Assembly (NCBI RefSeq): GCF_000711695.1
Contig: NW_013547020.1
Location: forward strand, 372,001 to 436,000
Length of the DNA stretch: 64,000 nt
Direction of reading: 5' to 3'
Source: Tilletiaria anomala UBC 951
Taxonomy: Eukaryota; Basidiomycota; Exobasidiomycetes; Georgefischeriales; Tilletiariaceae
In this document: positions 45,669 to 57,119 of the stretch, piece after piece
How the letters are laid out: every line of letters begins with the position of its first letter
Numbering within the stretch: the stretch's first letter is position 1
Position numbers and translations under genes: made by a program
The notes under the pieces: generated by a model
Database searches by the model: none
The model's input: only the letters and a program-made list of their open reading frames with translations
What the model was told of the DNA's origin: nothing

Positions 45669-48600
45669 ATGCACATCCTAGCTACCCAGACCGCAGCTCT
45701 GCCGCCTTCGGCCAACACCAACGGCGCCATCGAGGTTATCACTCAAGACCATTTACCTTGCCCGACGAGTGCGCTAGAGGGCAGCATCCGCTGCGGAGGC
45801 AGTGACGAAGAACGGAAGCGATTCAACTATCCACCGCGTCATAGTTCGCGTGGGCACGATCTGTCGGCAGACGATGGCGAAGGAAAGGGCTCGCGGTGCT
45901 CTGTCCGAAAGGATGAGCGGCAGAAGATATATCTGCAGCCTAAGGTTCAGGTGACTACAGCTGCAGGGAGCCTAGGGAAACGGAGTAGCCAAGGCTTCAA
46001 CAGCCAGGCCCATCGCGTTGGGCCGAGTTTGTGCGGCAGTATTGCTAGCAGCATCGACCGGGAGAAAATAGGCCAATTTCAGTCCCAAGCTGGGGTCGGG
46101 TTCCAATCCTGCAACTTGGACAACTCAGAGCAAAATATACACGACCCTAGTGCACTTGGCGGTCGGCAGCCCGTTACGTGGGCAGACGACGAGCAGATCA
46201 CAGACAACGACCAGGCTAGCGCCTCACGCAGCGCCAGCATCTGCGGACGCTTCAGTACGTTTGAATGCGAGGATTTCGGCACGCCACGCCGCATCGGAAA
46301 GAGCAATAGCAGCAGCAGTGGCAACCGCAACCGCAGGGAGCAAAGTCGAGGGGCCAACAGGACGGCGCGAGCTGGTGATCCCCAAGAAGAGGCCTACAGC
46401 GGCGAGGATACTGGTGCTACTAGCTCAATTCGCGAGCTGCCCCTCGAACTTGAGGACAAGTGTCGCAGCGAGGAGCTACTTGCTGGGAACCATGCCAACT
46501 CTGGCGCCAAGATCAAGCCGTGAGTGTTATATTATATCTGTGCTGGACTTGTGGAGGCGCTCGCTCACAAGCCGATCTATTTCAGCATGTCACACCAGTC
46601 GAAACGCTCAGCAGCCGCGCACACCTCGGCAGTCGACGAGGACGACGTTCTCGAAGAAGGGGCCAAGCTCGAGGAACAACATGCGGCCATGACCAGCTCT
46701 CGAGCTGCCGCCGCTTCCGCAGCTACACCAACATACAAGCACCTTGACAAGCCACTTCCTGCGCTTGATTCTAGGACCAGTTCCGATCGCATGAGGACCA
46801 TTCGAGCCATTGATCTCGGCGGATATGTTCCCCGTCCATCGACGAGTGAAGATCAGCGCACCGGGAGTACGTCGCTGTCGAGCTCAAAAAGGCGTGCAAG
46901 GGACGCCTCGGTCACTACTACGATAACATCCTTGGGGAGTGCAATGGGAGAAAAAGGCACACTTGCGCACCCGCAACGCAGACATGATGGAACGACACGA
47001 AGGTCTCCAGCCAAACATTGCCAAGGGCCAGAAAATGAGACCAGCGAAGATGAGGGGAGTAATAATGTTCCTTCCACACTTAAGAGGACGGCTCCCAAAA
47101 GGACACCACCTAGAAGTCGTCTTCCGACTTTCCGGGTGCAATGTACAGCTGCGAGCGTCGGGTATTCGTCCAGCGGCAAGTCTGCGGCCAGCGAAGTGGC
47201 GCAGGGCTCGAGTCCTGCAACTTCGAGTTCTGATTTGACGCATGCTGGACCCAAAACAAGTGATTATGCGACAACAGGCATTCTGACGAAGAACTTGAAG
47301 AAAGTCATCGTCACAAATTCGTCTCATCTGCTGCTTCCGTTCAAAGGGCCTACATCGTCAGACCAGCCTTGGATCGAGGCCCCGGAAAGTTCTTTGGCAG
47401 CAGCGAGCAAAGAAAGTCTTCCCTCATCTGCACCGATTGCAGCCCAGTTCAGCTACTCTTTAGCGCCACCTGCGAGCAACAGCTGCTCGCCAATGCCGAT
47501 GCCTGGGGGGACTCGCTTGTCTGCGTTGAGCGAAACACGTGGTTTTTTGCCCGTTTCCACGTCCACAGGCTCGTCTGGTGAGGTTGATCCACGCAAAGCA
47601 GGCAACAGCTTCTCCGCTCTACGCGTGCCGACTGCACCGAGATCATCCAAACATGCCGACTCCTCCATTGGCCTGGCCTACTCCTCGAACTCTGCACCCT
47701 CGGCGCACAGCACGTTCCTCTCGCCTCCCAATCCTCTGCGCTTCTCCAACGCCTCAATACATTCTTCCTTCTCGCGCATACTCTCGCCTGCCCTGTCAGA
47801 GAACAGGAGCAGCGCGTCTCAGCGCTTGCAGCGGACGACTACACCGTCGACTACGCCGTCCAGCGCTGCCGCTACGCCAGTGCCGCAGGCGGCCACAAAT
47901 ACGCCCCCCTCCTTCTCTACTGCTGCCAGCGGCCAGAGACACTTGTTCGTGTCTCTGCAAACCGTAGGAACCTTTCGCCGGTCGAGCTCGAAGGCAGGCT
48001 TGACGGGTGCAGGCGGCATCTCGGCACCTGTGCGCAGCACCTCGCACGCATCTAGCGTGCCCACATCTGCAGATCGTGAGAAGGACCTGCCGCCGCGACC
48101 GAAATCGGCGCTAGCGGGTTTCTTCACCAGGTCCGCATCTGCTCGCTCGTCGAGCCCAAAACCCACGCCGGAACGCCTACGTTCACAGACCGCTCTCGGC
48201 GGCAGACTCAAAGGTCTCACAATCCTCAGATCGTCTTCCGCTTCTAGTTCTTCTTCTCCGCTTCCAGACTCTGTCAATGGCCGTGGGCACCTGAGCGCTG
48301 CGCCTGGTAGGACTCCCAGCATCGGTCAGGCTGAACATCTGGGCGATGTCGAAGCGAAAAGCGACTCCACGATGCAGCTGAAGAGTAGTGGCACTGGCAA
48401 AAAATCATCAGGACGGACACAGAAACGGTCAGCGACACCGCCTCAGCAACAACTGAGTGATGGAGGCGGCAGTGGCAGTGGCGACGGCGAGCGATCTCCG
48501 CGTAGACCAGCAGAAAGCGAGCATCAGGGGGAGTGCGAGAACGTACCCAGCTCTACATCCATGTTACCAGATTTCCGCAGGCTGATTCCGCGTCGCAAGA

Positions 48601-51101
48601 GCCTGCTCGAAGCCGTCTTCGAGCCATACGCGAAGAATGGAAGCAGTGCAAGCGAACCTGGTCACACGGCTCTGTCCGCAGAGGCCGAGCCCGAAATCTC
48701 GGCTGGTACCGGCCTTGGCCTTGGCCTCGAGATCGATACGCCTCCAAGCGGCGCTGCTACTTCAACATCTCCACCTCGCAGCTTTGCAAAGGTGGCGACC
48801 AGTGTGCGGCATCGTGGCAATTCTCATAATCTGCACGACACGCGTCCGGTTCTGTTTTCTTTGACCGTTGCAGAACTGCCAACCGAGTCGGCACTCGACG
48901 ACACCATGAGCGATGCCAGCCATAGCATGGATCACGAAAGCGTCATCGCAGATAAGTCGTCGCTCTCGCCTTCCTCCTCATTTTCGCACTCCAACACGGG
49001 GCATGCGCCTTCGCCGACATCGAGGCGACCCTCCCAACAAGGACATCTGCCTGCATCTTCGCGTCGCCTCTCTTTCGGAAAGAGCGGCTATTCGGTCTTG
49101 GACTTCGGCAACCGCAGCTCAGCACCAACATCGTCTCGCATGTGGTACTCAGAGCTTTCGTCTGACGATCGATCGGCTACGCTTTCGAGCTTCCTCCGTG
49201 GGTGGACAGACCGAGCATCTCGCTCGCGTGAGTCCTCTGCTCCCATCACTCCGCTGGAGCCGCTGTCTGCAGCGCCAAGCGAGAGCCATAGTGTGGACTA
49301 CAGCGTCTCTGCCAGTTTAGCGACATCTCCGGCGCTGGATGGATCTGCGCTCCAAATAGGCACCTCGGCTGGTTCGGCGAGGACCGATGAAGAGCCGAAA
49401 ATGACCCAGCGTGTTGATACCGCAGAGCCCATACCGCCGCGGGCGTCATCCATGTTGACATCGCGCACAATAGAGCGTCACACAGCCTCTCGATTGCCCG
49501 GCCTACCTCCTCCTCGCGCCCAGATCAACGTAGCCTTCGAAGTGGGAGAGGATCGCGCGAAAGTGGAAGGCTTTAATCGCAAGCCAGAGCCTTTGCCCGA
49601 GGCAGAGGCCAAATTTCGCGAGCCTACATTCAGCATGGCCGATGATGTCGAGTTTTTGAAAGCATTAGAAGAAGTGCGTCGGCGGCACAAGGTGCGATTG
49701 AAGCAGAACTTGCAAGCAGCACGAGACGATAAGAGCGAAACTGCCACCCGTGCTTTGCAGCCTCGTCAAGACTCTCGATCCCGCGCAAGTTCCGCTGAGC
49801 GCCCCTTGCCGCCCCCGCCGCAAGTGCAAAGGGCAGAACCTAGCAAGCCGCGACAACGCGCCAACAGCGCCAGTGCCAATTTGGGTAAATTCTTCTCTCC
49901 TCCCATGCTAAAGAGCCTTTCCAAGGCCGCATTCGACAAGGAGTCGGTGTTAGAGACCATTGAGCTGTTCCAGACACCTTTACAAGTTGGTCAAGCGGCG
50001 GGCAAGTCACAGAAGGGTGCATTTGACAATGATGATGACTGGAAGAAAGAAGTCAAAGCGCTATTTGGTGAGTTTGAACGGGCGCCACTTGCAAAAAGTA
50101 GGACCTGAATTCACTTTGACCCACTGTCGCAGTCATCCGCGAGCTGGTGCAGACGGAGCGTAGCTATGCGCGTCACTTGGAGAGCCTCATGCAGGCAGTG
50201 CGACGCTTGTCGAATCCTCAAATCGCCTCCGCCAAGAAGGATAGGCGCCTGAGTCAGTCTGAGGTGGTGGCCAGCCACATTTTGAGCTTGCGCACGCTTC
50301 TTCCGCAACTCATCGCAGTCAGCCGCGCCTTGGTCACTCGCATCGACGAAGACCCGACCGCTGCTGGCGTCGGTGCAACATTCCGTGTCGTGGCGGCACA
50401 ACTAGAGGCTACGTTTGTCGGCTGGAGCTTCACGGTCACGGACATCATGGAGGGCCTGCGAGCCAGCGATGCGCAGAAAAGCAAGTCCAAGGGCAAATTG
50501 GGCAAGGTGTATCTACTGCCTGAAACTACCAAGAACATCAAGACCATCCAGCATACGCGCTCGCCTTCGACTCCTTTGTCACTGGCCTCCGCGCAGAGCG
50601 ACCGCAGGGTCGAATCTCTTGCTCTCACACGGCCCTCCACGCCTACAAAGGCGCCTTCTGCTTTTGGCGACATCGATTCGCCTTCGGCGGACAGCGGTCC
50701 CAGCAGCAAAGGCATGGTCACTTCGCGGTCTGCTTCCTCGCTCGGTTTTGCGCCGCTCCAGGCCACTGCGCTTGGTCGTCGAGCTTTAGGTGCAGTGCGA
50801 AAGAACCATGACACCCCTCCATCGTCCCTCAATTCGAATGGATTAAAAGGGCTCAGTCCGCTAGACATCGTTATTATGCCGTGAGCCTATGCCTTTCTCC
50901 TCTCCTGCTTCACGCTCTTGTGCTGACCCTGTCCCCCCACGCAGTACCCAACGTATACCCCGATACCTTTTGCTGCTGCGGGACCTGCAAAGCAACACTC
51001 CCGTGGATAGCCTTTCCTACCTGCGCTTAGAGAGAGCATTAGACATTGTCCGGCGCGTCGCCGAGCTGTGCGACGAAGCATCGCATAACTATGCAGAATA
51101 G
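45669..51101 (+). CDS. Large Rho guanine-nucleotide exchange factor (DH domain)
   Basis: Four exons, 45669-46519, 46586-50067, 50133-50880 and 50945-51101, give 1745 residues. The first 1440 residues are low complexity, rich in Ser/Thr/Pro, with many basic SP/TP sites that suggest kinase control. The DH domain starts at about residue 1444: VIRELVQTERSYARHLESLM (CR1), then the helix LRTLLPQLIAVSRALVTRI, and after the last intron PTQRIPRYLLLLRDLQ (CR3) and LERALDIVRRVAELCDEASH. Between these a Ser/Pro-rich insert of about 140 residues interrupts the domain. The protein ends right after the DH helix with no PH domain. It should activate a Rho-type GTPase (Rho1 or Cdc42) at the cortex. Every junction restores frame and, for introns 2 and 3, DH sequence. 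Confidence 0.88.
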
Positions 51102-52667
51102 AGCGTTGCTTGACTCTCAGAAGCTGCAACCGACCGTGCTTGTATTCTTAAACTATTCGACTGAGGAGCATCTCTGCGAAAGATATATGCTACAGAGTAC
51201 AGCACCATCGCAACCTCGAGATAAGCCCATGGAAGTTTCAAGCTGGTCACGTATATGTCTGGTCTCTCTCGCGAGTGCTCGCTAAAGCAATTCGCAAGAC
51301 GAAAGTGCGGGGGGAGAATGTGTACGTACCAGGGTGATAGAGGATAGGTGATGATCGGTCGTGCGGCTTGATGGATTCCCCTGAAATGATGAGGAGCGTC
51401 AGCAGTAATCGCCGGTGCTTCCTTTTCACCTGCGCCGAATTATCCATCCATCCGATTTTTTTCATCCCAAGAAATCGTGGTGTGGTGAGCCGGCATCGCA
51501 AAGCATCAGACGCAGCTCAAAGCTAGAAAGGAGCCTCGTTCTGGCATGAAGCATGCGAGACTGTCCCAACTTAACGGGCGCAAGAATGAAGAGGCTTGCA
51601 GCCGTAGTGACGAAGTTTGAGCTTCTAAGGACCACTGATAAGTTTACCAATGTGCATGCACTTCCCTGGTGAGAGATCAACAGGTCAAAAACCGCTCTTC
51701 AGTGGTCCGATCGTTACACCAAGGGACGGAAATACAGCTATTCCAGAATAGGCTGGAAGCGTTTCAAGAAAGACTTAGTAACTCCAAAGAGTGGACATGG
51801 AGGATCCATCATTCATCACTCCAGGTTTCAGATCTCTCGATGGATCTGCGTAGCGCAGCAACTTCCGACCATCGAAAACGATATGATCCAGCTCGTATGT
51901 GGAATATCCTCGCGGTTCCTTCACGTGTACACATATGGGTTCCGTGATTCCATCTCTGTCGCTCTTGAAGCCCTCCCAGCACATCTTGTATCCTTGCATT
52001 TCCGTATGTAGCGTGATGCATCGACCAGAACCACTGGTGCATGTATCGGCTGTCCAATTTAACTGCAACAACAAGCAAATTCGATTCTGAGGATAGGAGC
52101 TTTCAGCAGCTCAGAGGACTACCGAGCGTGGACAGGGGAGTGCGGATTTCAATTTGCAGATGAGTGATCTGCATGATCACCGGATCATGGCTAAATGAAT
52201 GAATGTGAGGTGATTGAAGGCAGTACCATCGAGATTGGCGCCGTGGCTGTTGGTGTCTCTCAGCGTCAGGCAGCGAAAAGCCAAAGAGACGGCCGCGGAT
52301 ATCCGCGGACTAGGCACGGCCAGACTGGCTCAGCTGCTGTCATATCATAAACGAGTGGCCCACGCACAAATATATATATGCCTTGCTTCTTGGAGGAGGG
52401 AGTGTATGAGAAGCCTAAGAACCCCTGACTATCCGTTGTCCATACGAGCATTTGAGCAAGGATGCGAACTTGGCGTTCGTTGCATCTTACCTCGTCGATC
52501 TTTCGTTCAAAGCATGCATCCGCATTGACATACAAGGCCAAACAGAAAGCAGAAACAGGTCCGGAATATGGATCAAAGATGGCTCAGGCGGGTCCTCTCA
52601 TACCTTCTGTCCCGCTGAGACTGGGACTGCCGCGAAATCTCGTCGCATTCCTTCTTCACCGGCGCAG
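51102..52667. other. Intergenic region downstream of the Rho GEF gene
   Basis: About 1.55 kb, relatively AT-rich, with no supported gene. Open frames are short. I searched both strands for tRNA T-loops and found none convincing. Confidence 0.4.
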
Positions 52668-53211
52668 ATGAAACTCCCCACGTTGTTCCGGTTCGAGCTG
52701 CAAGTCGACACCCCGCTCGGCGTCGGCAAGATGCCTGCCGGCAACCGCATGTTCCTCGACGTGCTGGGCGGAAGAATGAAAGGTCTCGACTTTGACAGTG
52801 CCGTGAATGGCTCTCCCGGTCATTGGGCCCTGGTGAGAGAAGACGGGTGCAACAAGTTCAACATCCGGGGTCACTGTAAGGGCCAGAAAAAGGGCGATGT
52901 ATGGTACGAACTATGGCCATCTGGAGGGGTTTGACTGGGTCATGAGAGGCGCATGCCTCTCGAACGAGGAGACTGGCTATTGAAGGTTTAACAGGAGGTC
53001 CCGGTTTTCGTACCCATATGCAGTCCTGACGAAAGCGCCTCACGCAAAAAGTCCAACCGTTCGACTCACACAAGTATCGCGTGGGAATGCAGATTGAGCC
53101 TAGCTCTCAGATGTTCACATGGGTCAACAGGTCTATTTTTGTTGGCTTTTCGCATTTGACGCACGCAAAAAAGGGACCACCTTCATCTATGAAATTTCCA
53201 AAGCAGAATAG
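52668..53211 (+). CDS. DUF3237-family protein, split by an intron or damaged
   Basis: The first 88 codons (52668-52934) match the N-terminal half of DUF3237: TLFRFELQVDTPLGVGKMPA, FLDVLGGRMKG, and GHWALVREDGCNKFNIRGH. The C-terminal half follows in another frame from about 53050: FDSHKYRVGMQIEPSSQMFT and then WVNRSIFVGF, which is the family's end motif. An intron from a GTAAGG donor at 52876 to an acceptor near 53048 would join the two in frame but drops part of the barrel. The expected final strand TFIYEISKAE then lies in a third frame after a run of six A. It may therefore be a pseudogene or carry an assembly error at the homopolymer. The family is a small beta-barrel of unknown or lyase-like function. 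The neighbouring MCC-beta gene converges on it. Confidence 0.5.
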
Positions 53212-53300
53212 TTGCAAGTGCAACAGCGAATTCAGATGAGGTCGGCAATTTCCTGGTTCGTGTGTACAAGCGATGATATTGGCACAATTACATTGACAGA

Positions 53301-55307
53301 TTACATCCTATGGAGGAAAGCCAGGAGGAAGCGGATGAGAAAGTCAACTTTGAGGTCACGAACAACTGTAAGAGCGCTCGCAGGAGACACGTACCTGTAG
53401 ACACCTTGCGCATGGTGGTTCCCGTCCCAGGCCGGATGCCCGTCGCCCAAGACGGCGCTCTGCTCCCTGCCCTTCATGGCGACCTCCAATCCGAGCGCGA
53501 CGACGCTCCGTGTATCCTGTGGTCGAATGATGCCGTCGTCCCACAGCCTGGCACTGCCATAGCACGCCATGGTCTGCTCGTCGATTTGCGCCCTAAGCCC
53601 GCCGGTGCGCGCGGCATCGCTGCTGACGGTTCCCATGACCGAGCTGAGTTGCTCGCTGCCCATGACACCGATTTTGGCATTCGGCCATGTCCACAGGAAG
53701 CGCGGGCTGTACGCGCGTCCGCACATGCCGTAGTTTCCCGCACCAAACGACCCGCCGACGATGACGGTCAACTTGGGCACGTCGGCGCACGCGACGGCGC
53801 GCACCATCTTCGCGCCGTCCTTTGCAATACCTTCGCGCTCTGCGCGCGAACCGACCATGTAGCCCGTCACGTTGACGAGAAAGAGCAGTGGTATCTGGCG
53901 TTGGTTGCACAGATGGATAAAGGAGGTAACCTTCTTGGCGGACTCGCTGAACAGGATGCCGTTGTTACCGATGATGCCTATGGGCCGACCGTGGATCGAA
54001 GCGAAGCCGGTCACGACCGTTGTGCCGTACAGCTTTTTGAACTCGTGGAAGCGACTGCCATCCACGAGGCGCGAGATCACGTCACGCATCTCGAACGGCT
54101 TGCGCAGGTTCGAAGACACGATGCCGTGTAGGTCGGCGGCGGGGTACAGCGGCTCGTCGAATGTCGAGCTTGCGCAGCGTTGACTAGCATGCGATCCGCC
54201 TGCTTGGCCGAGGTTGGCGACCGCCTCTCGCGCAAGCATCAACCCGTGTGCGTCATCAATCGCGAGATGGTCTGTCACGCCGCTGACGGACGAGTGCATT
54301 TCACCTCCACCGAGCGTCTCATCGTCCACCTCCTCACCAAGCGCGGCCTTGACCAACGGGGGCCCGGCTAAGAAGATAGCGCCCTGATTGCGGACGATGA
54401 TTGTCTCGTCAGCCATACTCGGCACGTACGCTCCGCCCGCAACGCTGATGCCGTGCACGACGCTGATTTGCGGGATGCCGAGGGCGGACATTTGCGCCAT
54501 GTTGTAGAAGATACGCCCAAAGTGCTGCTCGTCCGGGAAGACGTCTGCCTGGTGTGGTAGTGCTGCGCCACCCGACTCGACAATGTAGATGCAAGGCAGG
54601 CGGTTTTCTCGCGCGATCATCTGTGCGCGCAGTTGCTTCTTGACAGAGATGGGGTAGTATGCGCCGCCTTTGACGGTCGGGTCGTTGCACACGATCATGC
54701 ACTCCACGCCGCTCACCCGCCCGATACCCGTGATGACACCGCCTGCGACAATGTCGTCTCCAGGATAAAGCCCATGTCCGGCCATACTGGAAAGCTCGAC
54801 GAAAGGTGATCCATCATCGAGCAGGTGGCCGATCCTTTGCGGTTGTAAAGGCAGCGAATGACAGAGATGGTGAGTAACCTATCGTGTGAGACACGCTGAC
54901 TAAGAAAGGCGAACGTACCTGTCCCTCGGCAGCATCTTCCCTTTGTTTATATGCCTTTGCCTCGCCTTTTCGTTCCCACCGAGCCCGATGCGCTTTGTTT
55001 CTCGATCTAGCTCGGCGACCAGCCGGTCCATCTCGGCCTTGTTCTCGAGGAACGAGTCCGAAACCTTGTCGACATTGTTCGGCAGAACAGAGAGGAATGA
55101 TTGCGGTAGAGATGTGGCACCGGCGGAGGTGACTGTTCGAGACGGTGAGGAGGTGCTGAAAAGCGCAGATGCTGGGATACGCAATGTCCAGGCGGGTGCA
55201 GGTAATGAGTAGGAGGGAGGGCAGGCTGGCCGCTTCACGTGGAGCAGCTGCCGCTGTCCGCTAGCATGTCGCCGCAGCGCGCGCAAGGATTGCCCCAACC
55301 GGATCAT
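53301..55307 (-). CDS. Methylcrotonyl-CoA carboxylase beta subunit (carboxyltransferase)
   Basis: Three coding exons, 55307-54919, 54834-53395 and 53307-53301, give 611 residues. The last exon is 7 nt and completes GVYRM-stop, the usual end of fungal MCC-beta. The enzyme transfers carboxyl from biotin on the alpha subunit to 3-methylcrotonyl-CoA in leucine breakdown, in the matrix. The ATG at 55307 starts [20 protein letters not shown], a clear presequence. Carboxyltransferase features: [20 protein letters not shown] across the first splice, [53 protein letters not shown], and [20 protein letters not shown]. The typical MCC stretch [15 protein letters not shown] is present, which separates it from propionyl-CoA carboxylase. 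The 87-nt last intron is a multiple of three with no stop. The alpha subunit lies about 8 kb away on the same strand. Confidence 0.95.
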
Positions 55308-55747
55308 GATTTGGCCAGCGCACGTGCAGTCAGCGAGGTACCAGGCATCAGAGTCGATGGGGGCAGTCACCGGAAGAAGATGCCGTTACAATGGGGCCAG
55401 GTATGCCATGTATCATGGATATATACGAGTACTCCACACATCCTCATGCAGCTCGCTCTTTGTTGCTGGCTCCTCGGTCCGCCAGTAGCCGCGCGGTGCC
55501 TTTTCTCGTACGATAGACTCACGCGCACTTTCCGCAAGTAGTCATCGGCTCTTCACTTCGTACGAAGCCGCATGTGACGGCGGATGTTTGCTATGATACA
55601 ACATGAGATCCTGCATGTGTATATATGTGTGTGTTGAGATAAGCGGACATGTACACTTACGCAGTGAGCTGTTGTGTGCAGATCAGCATGACTGAGAGCT
55701 GCAAATGCGAGATGTAAAACCTCCGGTGCTATAGAGGTGGAGCATTT
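55308..55747. other. Spacer between MCC-beta and the DUF2423 gene
   Basis: About 440 bp holding the MCC-beta promoter and the 3' flank of the upstream minus-strand gene. A short TATATG-type AT-rich patch occurs near 55620. Nothing else recognised. Confidence 0.4.
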
Positions 55748-56291
55748 TCACTTTTTCCCTTTTCTCCCACTCCTCCCACCGCCACCAACCGTGCCGGGAC
55801 CTCGGAGCGGCGCTCTCTTCTTGTTCGCTGCAGAGCTGCTGGACTTGTGCTTCACCCTGCCGTCGCCTTTGCCCGCTTTTCCGTTGATCGCGTTAGTCGA
55901 CTTTTTTCGCAGGTGCTTCTTAGCTTGATGTCGCCCCGGCCGCGGGCCGGATGTGCTTAGCTTTGGTTCATCGATCGCTATGGCGTCTGTATAGTCCAAA
56001 GAGTCATCTACCTGGCCCTTCATATGCATGCAATAGGAAGCCATTTGTGCACTCACCTGCGTCAGACGTTGCTGGCGCGTCCGCCCTGATGACCGCTACT
56101 TCCGCATCACCATCTTCGTCCTCATGCGCATCCTTCTCTTCGTGGGCTTTGGGCAGCGCTTTTCGGGTGGAGAGTCGCTGCGTAATCTTGGCCATCCGTG
56201 TATCCGCAGCGATCTTGAAGGCGCTCTTTGGATCAGATCGCTTGACGGACCGAGCGGCAAGCTTAGATTTTGAGCGGAGCGACTTGGCCAT
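55748..56291 (-). CDS. DUF2423 nucleolar protein (yeast YBL028C-like), ribosome biogenesis
   Basis: Two exons, 56291-56057 and 56007-55748, give 164 residues, with a 49-nt intron. The N-terminus MAKSLRSKSKLAARSVKRSD is the DUF2423 signature found at the start of YBL028C and homologues. A long acidic stretch (HEEKDAHEDEDGDAE) and a strongly basic tail (KKHLRKKSTNAINGK, GGGGRSGRKGKK) follow, consistent with a pre-60S or nucleolar protein. Removing the intron fuses ATSDAG to DDSLDYTDAIAIDEPKLS in frame, a conserved acidic-to-basic transition. Its ATG faces the Tsr4 gene across about 830 bp, so the two may be co-regulated as ribosome-biogenesis genes. The biochemical role is not known. Confidence 0.85.
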
Positions 56292-57119
56292 CTTGTGCAA
56301 TGCTTTTGCGCGGTTAGATCAACCTGGATAAGGTGTGTCTTTTTCAATTCGTACTCTCTGTTCTGCTGCACCTGGATGTTGCGAGGATTATGATGCTTGC
56401 AAAGACTCGCACGAGGGATCATCTGGTCTCCGGGCTAGGTATTGGATTCAATTGTCGAACCAAAACTAAAAAGGCAGGCGACGGCGCTGAGGGGCGGAAG
56501 CGGAAAACGGAAAGCGGAAGCGCAAAATTTTCGCCAAATGTCGGTTCTCTTTGCAAACATTTCTTCGTTCTTGTTTTGTCACTCCCTCATCATTTACGCC
56601 CTTCCGACTCCTCAATCACCTTCGCAAACATGCATCTGTCATTGGTTTAGCTGTGCAGCTGCGCTTGTTGCAGGACTGAAATAATCTTGCTGGTGAGTTG
56701 AATGCGATTTGCACGACAAGTGCGGCAACAGATCGAGGGTAGGCGCGATTCTGCTCAAAGGGGTTTCAGGAAGAAATGATGATCAACCCTTTAGATGACG
56801 AGACTGAGGGTGCTATGTGGCGCTTCTCCTTCTGTCCTTCGGGATGGAAGGAGATCGGGAAGGCAAATCATCTATCAAATGGTGATTCTCGAATGTCGCA
56901 GGCGTCGCTGCTGTCAAACTCGGCTACCATCCTGAATTTGCTTCAACATGGTGGCTCTGGAGGATTTGGAAACATGGGTCGGCGCTTTGCTCTTTCCTAA
57001 TTTCATCCACATCGTAGTCATGCTGACAAACACGTCTCACGACAACTCTCCCATGCTGGTGTCTTGAACAGATCAACGCATGGGTCCTTCAAGAGCTCAT
57101 CGCAGCCAGTCCTATCAAG
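56292..57119. other. Divergent promoter of two ribosome-biogenesis genes
   Basis: About 830 bp between the DUF2423 and Tsr4 start codons. The frame 56776-57000 is open but unlike any known domain. A shared promoter is plausible. Confidence 0.45.

Noticed and set aside
53310-54131. A 273-codon plus-strand open frame
   Set aside because: Antisense shadow of MCC-beta, which is conserved and correctly spliced on the minus strand.
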